Positions 55,037 through 64,000 of a stretch of 64,000 nt of DNA are shown here, one piece after another. The notes under the pieces were generated by a model that was not told the DNA's origin, ran no database searches, and saw nothing but the letters and a program-made list of their open reading frames with translations. Positions within the stretch are counted from its first letter, which is position 1. Each line of letters begins with the position of its first letter. Source of the DNA: Macropodus opercularis (taxonomy: Eukaryota; Chordata; Actinopteri; Anabantiformes; Osphronemidae); the NCBI GenBank assembly GCA_030770545.1, contig CM061097.1:18494501-18558500 (forward strand), in the 5' to 3' direction. The translations under genes and the position numbers were made by a program.

Positions 55037-56298
55037 TTCGCTCATTGGGCCCTTGCAGGGAGTGTACTGTAGCTCATACGTTTAGGATACTACATTTCAT
55101 TTGTCCGTCATTGGTGTAACACCTGCCATTATCAAACCTTAAGTTCTTCTCATTATAATTGTGCATTTCTTCAAAGTTGTATTTTAAATGTGATCCATGG
55201 CACCAATTGATATGTTGCTGTGATACTTACTGTTATCCCTAGAAAAGGCCACGTCATCTTGTCACTTTTAATGTAGTTGCTTTTTCAGGGATCGTTTTGA
55301 TCCAGTATAAGTTTTAAATTCTATTAATGTTTATAGATGTGATGAATGTGTTTTTGTTTTTCCCCTGAATTCCAGGTAACACAAAAAGCAGACTCCTGCA
55401 GTGGCAGTTGAGACTGAGATGCCCCCTGCTTCCAAAACGGTTCAAACATAGAAGATGTTAATAATCAGGTAAAGAAGTAATGCCATCACTGTGGTCACAA
55501 ACCATGGTTGTTGCCCTGTACTCTGTGTGGTTTCATTATAACGATAGGAAGCTGAATGTCGTACAGATTTGAGTCTGGGTTAGTTTTGTGGAAATGAGTT
55601 TGACTTGTGCTGAAGTCATAGTTAACCTGACGAACAGCTGGGAAAACCTTTTACTAAATGGGTTAGATGATGAGTGAGAGTGACTGTTTACCATTTTGAG
55701 ATAAAAAAAAAAGGTGTGTGACAAACAAAAAAGCAGACACTGGAAGGCTGGTTGTGATTCAACAGGAATATTGTCTTTAATAAACAAACAACTAACACAA
55801 CACAAAGCACAACAACTAACTATAGACACTCGCTATGAGGATAAATAGTGAAATCATACATGTTAATAAATAAAAGTAACAATTAGTCTATAAAACAAAA
55901 CAAAATCTTACCTGACTAAGTACAGAGCAAGATGGTCTCTAATAACCAGAATACAAAAGCAAGACGCTGACTAACCAGAATTCAAACTAATTGATCAGAT
56001 ACATGAAATTACACGTGTGTTCCGTGAACCAGCTACAAAGTCCAAAGAGACATTGCCTCAGCTGGCTGGAGAACAGAACTGCCACAGATTGAACCTTTGT
56101 AAACGTGCAAACTGCCTGTGTCATAGGTTGATGCACCACCAGGCCACCAGAGATGCAGGGTTTTAACACAGCCCTGAAGCAGAGGGTCCCACTCCTTTTG
56201 ATTCTGGAACTAGGAGTCTATTCCAGCTGTCATGTGGGTTGAGAGGAGCGGTACAGGTCGCCAGTCCAACAACCAGTGTGTTTGAACAGCTTTTCTGA
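55037..56298. repeat. Segmental duplication flank, copy 3
   Basis: Almost identical to 1-1262 and continues, as there, into the retrovirus. It follows block R without a break, which shows what should lie to the left of position 1. Confidence 0.85.
55376..55468 (+). other. Exon-like cassette, 93-bp form (copy at 55.4 kb)
   Basis: Same as 340-432, splice-type boundaries intact. Confidence 0.4.
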
Positions 56299-56913
56299 TA
56301 TCTGATACCTTTCCTTCTTTCTCATAGCAAAGGGAGGTAGGGAGATACTGTTTAGTTAAAATAGTTTTACAGCATGGGCCATGGCCATGAGAGCATGGCA
56401 GCAGAATTTTGATTTGCTTTGTTTCTGTTTCTGTTTCGTCGGAGGGGTCACTGACGGTGGAAAGACGTCTCCCTGAGCGCAGCTCAGCCTCAACCTCTAC
56501 AAAAACAGAGTGAGACATGCTGTAAGGCATCACCTCTTATCTCCATCGGACGGATCCTACAAACTCAAAATTACTTATCAACAGGGAAACCTGGTGAGTC
56601 ATTGACATATTTGCTTCTCATGTGTCCTGGGGAAAGTGTTAATTAGTGAACACTATAATATGACACTGATATGAGTGTTAATCAGTGAACACTATAATAT
56701 GTCACTGATATGAGTGTCAATCAGTGAACACTATAATATGTCACTGATATGAGTGTTAATCAGTGAACACTATAATATGTCACTGATATGAGTGTTAATC
56801 AGTGAACACTATAATATGTCACTGATATGAGTGTTAGTCGGTGAACACTTTGATTTGGCATCGAACTTTCACAGAGACGTCTGTGACTGTACAACTACGC
56901 GTAGTGCTGCACC
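56299..56913 (+). other. Retroviral leader region (copy 2)
   Basis: Same as 1263-1877, including the splice-donor match at 56591-56599 and the minisatellite. No LTR recognised. Confidence 0.4.
56636..56849. repeat. 39-bp minisatellite in retroviral leader (copy 2)
   Basis: The same number of units as copy 1, with the same variant bases in the same units, so no repeat-number change has occurred since duplication. Confidence 0.9.
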
Positions 56914-58523
56914 ATGGGGAGCAGTTACGGTAAAGCTGGCTTGGAGCCACAGGGTCCCAGTGTGGATATCATGTCATATCAATTGACATTTTGGGTGACA
57001 AACTGAAAGAAGACGAACAAAGGTTGAGAAAAATAAACATTTTGAAGTCAAAAAATTTAGATAATGTGGAAAAGCATAGAAAATGTTGGCAACAATGGAA
57101 AAATGAAGCTGAAACTAGAGAGAGAAAACAATTGCAAAAGGAAATGACTACGGTAGAACAGAGAATCATTCTTCACCCTGCAAACAGCCACCACCATACT
57201 GTCCCAGTGCGTCTTCTCTTTATCCGCAGATCACTGTGCTGAAGCTGGAGCCAGACCTGGATTCCTGCCCGTCTGTCCTGCAACCACAACAACAACAACA
57301 GCAACCAGACACGTCTGTTCTGCAACCGCAACAACAACCACAGCTGCTTCAAAGTCCTGTGTTACCACCACTACAACTACAACTACAGCAACTTCCAGTT
57401 CACCTCACACCCTGCTCCCGATTCAACCACAGAAGAAGTGCACGGAGCTGCAGGAGGAGCAGGTTCCACTGCAGACACAGGTGTGGACGGCCGACACTTC
57501 AGCCCGATTGTGAAAAGAACCAGACAGGCCAACACTGGTTCAGTTATGACCATGCCTATGGTAGAGGTCGCAGGGCCACAAGGAACACAGCTTGTGTTCC
57601 TCCCCTGGATGGACGATGATGTCAGAAATGCTGGACAGAATCTGCCTGATCCATATCTGTCCGGTACAGACTTTTCCGATGCCCTTGGTGATTTCTGCAG
57701 AGAGTTTCGCCCAACAGGTGCTGGATTCCGCCTGCTGCTGACATTTAAATTCAAGCCAGGAGAGATGTACAAACTTAACGAACGTCTGCCAGATTCCCAC
57801 ATCCACAGTGTCGCACCAACATGGACTGATGAGGCCAACGACCTGTACCATGCTGCAGTAGAGAGAAGCAAAAAACTTGCATTCCCTGTCAGAATGAACA
57901 TTGGGAAAGTCACGAGCTGCAGACAACAAGACGGAGAATCTGTGGATGATTTCCTACATCGCCTAAAGGAGGCATTCATCAGACACGGGGGAATGGTCCC
58001 ACCTGATCAGCCTGGCGATAACCCCAGTGCCTGGGAAATGCACCTAACTGACTATTTCCTGAAGGGCCTTTTACCCGAAGTGGCAAAGCTGACCCGTCAG
58101 ACCTGCATCGGTGCTGATACTGGAGCGAGATTGGAGAACGATCAACGTCATGCAGATCATGCTTTCCAGCAACTGTTGCGACAGAAAGAAGAAAAGGAAA
58201 ATAAAGACAGAAAAGATTTACATCTGGCAGCTGGAACCATGTATCAGGCAATCGCACAACAGAACCGCGGTCGGGGAAGAGGCTACACCAGAGGAGGACG
58301 AGGTCGCGCAGGCCAAAAAGGACATGGCCGAGGAACCGGACAATCCACTGGTGTCCGTACTGCAAGGAAGAGGGACACAGACCAGCTGACTGTCCGCAGA
58401 ATGTTTCTGCAGGGGCAGACTGACGGGTGGGGAACCGGTGACGGTGTAGCTGAGGCTGAGGAGGGAGGTGATTGCACTGACACACACACACATTTTGGAA
58501 TGTTTGATGAATTTAGAAAGTAG
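56914..58523 (+). pseudogene. gag: Endogenous retrovirus gag, frameshifted (copy 2)
   Basis: Same organisation and the same breaks as 1878-3487: the MGSS start frame stops at once, matrix and Gln/Pro segments are in other frames, the capsid frame is long (from 57438), and the zinc knuckle (58352-58393) is out of frame with capsid. I saw no difference from copy 1 in the capsid frame, whose translation is the same 361 residues. Confidence 0.85.
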
Positions 58524-59303
58524 AATGAAAACACCACAAGGCATCTATGTGCACCTGACTGAACCACACATGCAATGTCCAGAAATGGTTTTAACAATAA
58601 ATGGGGAGCAAATCACTTTTCTTGTAGACAGTGGAGCTACACGCTCTGTGATGACGTCCTCAAGCCTTAAAACTGCACCAAGAATGACTGGGAATTATGT
58701 TTATAGTGTTGGGGCTTCGGGTATAACAGTACAATACTTTTAACCAAACCTTTGACATGTCTTACTCCAGATGGTACCACATTCAAGCAGGCTTTCATGT
58801 TTTCTGATTTGTGCCCGATAAATTTGCTAGGGAGAGATCTAATGATCAAACTGGGCATTTCTCTGACCTCATCCCCAGAGGGATTGAAGGTCACCTCAGA
58901 TGCGAACACAGACCCAGAGGGAGTGTTTGTGCTCTGTGGAGTGAGTGATTTACTGTATGCGTATGAGTGGAAGCTGCAGCAGTCTGTCTTGTGTGAGCAG
59001 TTAATGTCTACAGCGCATGCGTTAGTTAACCCAGAAGCAACAGACTATATGGATCCAGAAGACTTACACTGCGCCATTCATGTGTCACAGGGCTCAGATA
59101 AACAATTCGAGCAGCAATGGACGACTGCGTTGTCTGACAAACTGACCACAGGTTATCTGTACTGGACAGAGCATGACTGTGCGTCTCTCTCACTCTCCCA
59201 CCACAGTTGGACAAACTGTATGATGTGTTTTCCACTGTACCGCACATATCTCTCACCAAAAGCAGGTCTGCTGACTGGAGAGACTTGGGACGACTTGCGT
59301 TAA
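58468..59303 (+). pseudogene. pro: Retroviral protease and start of pol, frameshifted (copy 2)
   Basis: DSGA motif at about 58627, stop at 58741, then LLGRDL in the next frame. Lesions are identical to copy 1. Confidence 0.8.
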
Positions 59304-61033
59304 GATGCAGACGTCTGACTGATTGGCAAAGTAGACCTGAGGAAACGGTTTCCTATTCACCCATTGGTAGAGTATACAGACAGTGTTTCACTTCTATCAT
59401 ACACACAACTCGTGTGGTGATTCCATTTCCTCAATCTGAGCATCACACATCTTGCCACACGTTGCTCACTGACACAGAGCTAACATCAACTCCTGCTTTA
59501 GCAGAAGAGCCACACACACTGTGGGCCAGACACAAATACGATGTGGGCCTGATCCGTAACTGTGAACCAGTTGTGGTTACGCCTAAAACCACATACAGGC
59601 CATGTGCAAAACAGTATCCACTCAGACAGGAGGCCATAGACTGCATAGCTCCAGTGTTTAACTCACTGACAGGAGCAGGCGTTATCGTACCATGTGACTA
59701 CAGGCCCTGCTGCTCACCCATCTTTCCTGTGAAGAAAGTCAGAGACAAAGGTCGACCCACTGAATGGAGATTTGTGCAGGATCTACAGGCAGTAAATGCT
59801 GCAGTTCAACCCAGAGCCAATAATGGGCCTAATCCTTACACTTTGTTATCACAGGTTCCTCCTGATGCTAAATGGTTTTCCGTTGTTGACTTGGCAAATG
59901 CTTGTCCCTGTTCATCCAGACAGTCACTTCTGGTTTGTGTGTCCATGTGGACATGGACCAGACTTTGCCAGAGGTATGAGGAGTCCCCCACAATTTTTAA
60001 TGAGGCATTGAGACACAGTCTCAAACATCTTTCTCTCATGCCAGGAATTGCTTTGTTGCAATATGTGGATGATATCATTATCTGCAGCCCCACAAAGGAC
60101 CAGTGTGAAAGAGACACAGTGACAGCTGAGGGCCACAAAGTTAGTTTGTCTAAACTACAGTTCGTCCAAGAGGAAGTAACTTTCTTGGGACATGTTATCA
60201 CAGCAGCTGGCAAATCTCTCTCTCCTAACAGGATTGAAGCTATTCAGACCATCCCAAGGCCGCTCACCAAACGACAGATGATGTCTTTCCTGGGAATGTG
60301 TTCATATTGTCGAAACTTTATTCCTACTTATTCTGTTCTTGAAGCACCTCTGAGTGAACTCATTCATGGAAAATCACTGCAATCTCATGACAAAGTTCAC
60401 TGGACTCCTGAGGCAGAGACAGCTTTTGTAAACTTAAAGCTCACTTTACAGACTGCACCAACTTTGGGTCTTCCTGATCCTACCCAACCGTTTGTTCAGA
60501 TGGTGGATGAAAAAGACAGGTGCATGGTGTCTGTCCTGCTACAAAAGCATGGTGGGAAATTAAGACCAGTAGCTTATTTCTCTGCTAAACTTGATCCTGT
60601 GGCAGCCGGACTCCCTCGCTGCCTGAGAGCGGTGGCAGCCGCTGAAAAGGCCGTGTTGGCCTCCAGAGACATCGTTGGATATTCTGATCTTGTGTTGATG
60701 GTTCCTCATTCTGTTTCTCTAATTCTGCTTGAACAGGAAACATCTCATTTGTCGGCCGCTCGCTGGTTACGATACCACACAGTCCTGTTGGACATGCCTA
60801 ACATTACAGTTAAACGTTGCACTATCCTGAATCCAGCTACTTTGCTGCCCACCCCTGACGATGGTGAACCTCATGACTGTGTTGCTTCTTTTCAGCAGGT
60901 GTGTTCACCAAGACCTGACCTGCAGGAGACTCCTTTGACTAACCCTGATCTTGTGCTTTTCACAGATGGCTCTTCTTCCAGGGACCCTGATACTGGCTCC
61001 TCGTGTGGGATATGCAGTTTGCACAGAGCATGA
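59207..61033 (+). pseudogene. pol: Retroviral reverse transcriptase and start of RNase H, defective (copy 2)
   Basis: As copy 1, with the YVDD box at 60062-60073 and the same scrambled palm segment near 59904-59936. The frame is 23 codons shorter because CGA in copy 1 is TGA here (61031-61033), downstream of the point where the RNase H reading has already left this frame. A few other replacements are visible (for example DGITP versus DCIAP). Confidence 0.85.
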
Positions 61034-61253
61034 CGTTCTCCAGTCCGGCCCCCTGCCATCTCACCTCTCTGCACAAGTGGCAGAGCTGGTAGCACTCACT
61101 GAAGCTTGTAAACTGGCAAAAGACAAAACTGTCACTATTTGGATTGATTCTAAATACGCTTTCAGTGTAACGCATGACTTTGGAAACACAGAAACGTCCT
61201 TAAATCAGACGGACAGCCCATTTCCCATCGGGACAAGGTGTCCGACCTCTTAG
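60951..61253 (+). pseudogene. pol: RNase H domain, middle part (copy 2)
   Basis: Keeps eight codons (CKLAKDKT) after ALTEA that copy 1 has lost, so this copy is closer to the intact domain. The Glu and Asp motifs are present. Confidence 0.75.
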
Positions 61254-61678
61254 AGGCTATCCTTTTACCTAAACACGTTGCTGTCTGCAAGTGCACTGCT
61301 CATACGACGGGAACTGACTCTGTGTCCGCAGGTAACCGTAGGGTGGATGCAGCTGCTCAGACAGCCTCACTTCTACTCCTCCCTCTTACAGCTGTTTCCA
61401 TCACCTCCTCTGTTCCACCTGACTCCCTCTCTGCACTTCAATCTTTTTCAACTCCACAGGAACGGACTCAGTGGAAGACGAGCAGAGCTGAGTTCCATAA
61501 TGATTTGTGGTGGGGACCTGATGGTAAACCGTGTTTGCTTAAACACTTTTTTCCTCATTTTGCTAAGTTGACACATGGCTTGGATCATGTGTCAAAGGGA
61601 GGGATGGTGAAAGCGTTAACTCAGCACTGGTTTACAAAAGGGTTTTGCATTTACGCACAGAAATTCTGCCAAGCGTGA
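61238..61678 (+). pseudogene. pol: RNase H C-terminus and integrase zinc-binding domain (copy 2)
   Basis: As 6178-6618, with the same stop inside the cysteine pair. There are minor substitutions (for example EFHNDLW versus EFRDDVW). Confidence 0.75.
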
Positions 61679-61875
61679 TCTAAAATACACACAACACAGG
61701 TCGTAAGCAACACCAACCGTTAGCAGCACATCCACAGCCGACCAGATCATTTGAACACATGGATTTCATTGAACTCACTCCATGTCAGAGAAAGAAGTAT
61801 TGTCTCACCATTGTAGACATGTGGTCTAAATGGATTGAAGTGTCTCTAGTGGCACAATGGATACAAGCATGACCA
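61679..61875 (+). pseudogene. pol: Integrase catalytic core, internally deleted (copy 2)
   Basis: Same deletion as copy 1. The stop after the first core strands is TGA at 61870-61872 where copy 1 has TAA. Confidence 0.75.
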
Positions 61876-62337
61876 GTGGTGATGATGTACATGAGAATGA
61901 GACAAAGGTGTAGGGGGAATTTAAGTCCTTTTGAGATCATGTTTGGAAAGAACCCACACATGGGAATAGATCCCACTGAGAGGCCGTTACCATCCACTTC
62001 ACTTTGTGAAGATGACATGTTACAGTACTGTAAGTCTTTGTCTGCCGTTCTCTCTCAGATCTCTCAGCAGGTGACAGCGGCTTTACCAGTTCCAGCACAA
62101 GGGCCACTACACTCTCTGGAACCAGGCGACTGGATTGTGGTACGAGAACATCGCCCTAAACACTGGAAGGCACGCAAGTGGGTTGGACCCTTCCAGATGC
62201 TACTGACTACACATACGGCAGTGAAGGTTGCAGAGAGGGCGACGTGGATCCATGCGAGCCACTGCAGGAAGGTCCCGGAGCCAGTAGATGACTTCTCACC
62301 AGCTGTCCACCAGCACGAGGGCGGGGATCAGCAGTAA
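61876..62337 (+). pseudogene. pol: Integrase C-terminal domain (copy 2)
   Basis: Open to the natural end, with two visible replacements relative to copy 1 (GPFQM for GPFQV, EGGDQQ for EGWDQQ). Confidence 0.8.
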
Positions 62338-62760
62338 CACCCTTGTTCTACGAGGGGCGGCGTTGACCAGCACAGTGGGAGAGACACGTTGAGTGTTTCT
62401 CCACTGCACCGGTGAAAACACTTTAGCATAGCACATACTGCACACACTGAGAAAACAAATACACAGTGGTACCACCTACGAGGGATGTCAGCGCTACACA
62501 TCTGTACAGTGCAGTAGTGTCTCTAGTGACAAAGGAGGGAAACCTAACAGTGACAACAACTCCCTAAGACTCTACAAAGACCAGTTGCTCGGGTGAACTC
62601 CATACAAACTGGTTGGCTATTGCACTGGCATCGTGGACCAGGACAGGACAACGCCCATAACATCAGCATCTTGGTAGGATCCGCTTGGACCGAGCACTAA
62701 CACAACAACAGAGAACTGTGAGAGACATTGTGTGAACTGTGGGACTTTGCTTAATAAGTC
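62338..62760 (+). pseudogene. Env-leader-like remnant after pol (copy 2)
   Basis: As 7278-7700. No open frame of note. Confidence 0.5.
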
Positions 62761-64000
62761 ACAGTTATAACCTTGCTAATCCTTTGTTTGTTCCTAAAGT
62801 TCTACATAAAGCTTTGAGATGAACAGAGAACCGTGGTATAGGTATGTATTTCATGTAGTGTTTTTAGAGGAAAGTTTGAAGCGGGAAAAGAGGAAGTTGG
62901 CAAGAAAAGATAAAGGCAGGGAAAGAGATTCATCAAGGAGACGTCACCGCTACAGGAATCTGAGACCAGCCTAACAACTAACCAGCTGCAGGACAACTCT
63001 GAGGTGGAGGAAGAAAAGACTCTCTGATCTCTGTGCAGGACTTAGACCAAGACTCAGACTAATACTACTAATTACAGGCACCAGAAGACAAGACAAAAGA
63101 ACCAAATGCTGAGTGAAAACTGGAAGGTGTTGGTCTGCAGTGAACTGGGAGATGGATGAGCAGCTGCTGACTCTGTGAACAGTTCTCACATACAGGACAA
63201 ACTCTATGTCACAGTGACTAATGTTCAGAGTAGTTTCACATCCAGAAGGTTTCTTTATGTCCCACAAGGCAAAGAAGAATCATTAGGAGAGAGAGAGAGA
63301 TTTTCAGATTCCATAGGAAAAGAAGATATGTAATAATTAGATCAATAAGTCTATCATTTCTAAAATGCATCACATTTTCTCAGCAGATATTAATGATGAT
63401 ATTAAGGATGACCAGAGAAGTGATTAGTGTAGACGTCTCAGGTCTGTGTCTACAGGAACAGATAATATTTGACGCCTCCACCCCGTCCTGTCTGAACCTA
63501 CACCAAAGGGTTCATTGGCTTTGGAACCGTGAGGGAGCAGTTTTAACGTCTTCTGCTAGATTTTGTGTCGGTACTTTATTGATTAGCAACTGGGTGTAAA
63601 TGTAGAGGCTTCATGTTGGAAATCCTGACTCACGTATTTGGGATTTGCGTAAACTTTAAGGGTTAATATGTGTTGTTTTGGCCAGATTGTTCCTGCGGAG
63701 GGTGAAATAATTAGGTTCTACTATTGACGCATCCTAGAAGTATTGGATCTGCCTAAATTCTTACCAAAAATGAATGTGATGTCCTATTTGGTGTTTAGAA
63801 GGATATTGCTGTCCATGGATTAGTGACTTTGACGAGATCTCCAGTCCCATAGAACAACATACATGGGATTGTTTTTGTGACCATAACTGACTTTTTGACT
63901 TGACTCCTGACTTGTGACCCTTTTGTTTTGTTTTGTTTTCTTTTCTTTTTAAACAAATGTTATATGTGAGCTAATGATTTTTCAAATGTTTTACAGACTC
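62761..64000. other. Non-coding stretch after retrovirus copy 2
   Basis: Counterpart of 7701 to about 8950. The window ends before the position matching the second integrase fragment, so whether that fragment is also duplicated cannot be seen. Confidence 0.6.

Overview
The window looks like a repeat-dominated stretch of a teleost fish chromosome. The evidence is spliced vertebrate gene fragments (a PDE9A-like phosphodiesterase with phase-consistent exons), a decayed class I (gamma-/epsilon-like) endogenous retrovirus, L2-like LINE 3' ends, a hAT-type terminal-inverted-repeat element, short pieces of interspersed repeats common in teleosts, and a CRE/CCAAT/YY1-type divergent promoter. No prokaryotic features were seen. 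Every long open frame is either retroviral and broken or an artefact of a tandem repeat whose period is a multiple of three. I see no gene that is clearly intact.

Layout. 1-1262: flank shared by three places in the window. 1263-7700: endogenous retrovirus, first copy (leader minisatellite, gag, pro, RT, RNase H, integrase with a deleted core, env-leader-like remnant). 7701-9370: non-coding. 9375-10549: integrase fragment of a second, different retroelement. 10778-11428: LINE 3' end. 11706-12746: three PDE9A-like exons. 13056-20805: 1.59-1.60 kb macrosatellite units interrupted by a composite of mobile-element debris (14293-16712) and a minimal piece of the 51-bp satellite. 20806-28700: about 7.9 kb of 51-bp satellite. 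28702-29298: satellite flank and an antisense env-leader-like retroviral remnant. 29300-32145: block R with a divergent promoter and exon-like cassettes. 32146-33431: second copy of the 1-1262 flank. 33986-35072: hAT-like element. 36347-37428: decayed HECT-like coding remnants on both strands. 38160-41625: LINE, SINE-like and other interspersed repeats. 41688-43689: diverged tandem duplication of about 0.8-0.9 kb. 44161-44536: inverted LINE 3' end. 44537-50897: macrosatellite, three 1590-bp units that look nearly identical plus shorter ones. 50906-51560: short 51-bp satellite. 51612-52026: env-leader-like remnant again. 52027-55036: block R again. 55037-64000: third flank copy and second retrovirus copy.

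The same order (macrosatellite, 51-bp satellite, antisense env-leader remnant, divergent-promoter block R, flank) occurs twice. The retrovirus-bearing segment 1-8960 reappears at 55037-64000. The two retrovirus copies share the same frameshifts, stops and integrase deletion, so the provirus was already dead when the segment was duplicated. The 28.7-33.4 kb copy is visibly more diverged from the other two, so at least two duplication events are recorded.

The most unusual content is the pair of nested tandem arrays. The 51-bp satellite (17 codons) stays open on both strands over hundreds of codons, has a 47-bp slippage variant, shows higher-order periods of 204 and 196 bp, and ranges from under 2 to about 155 units at three loci with related boundaries. 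I found no evidence that it encodes a functional product. Identity judgements are by eye; no alignment or database search was run.
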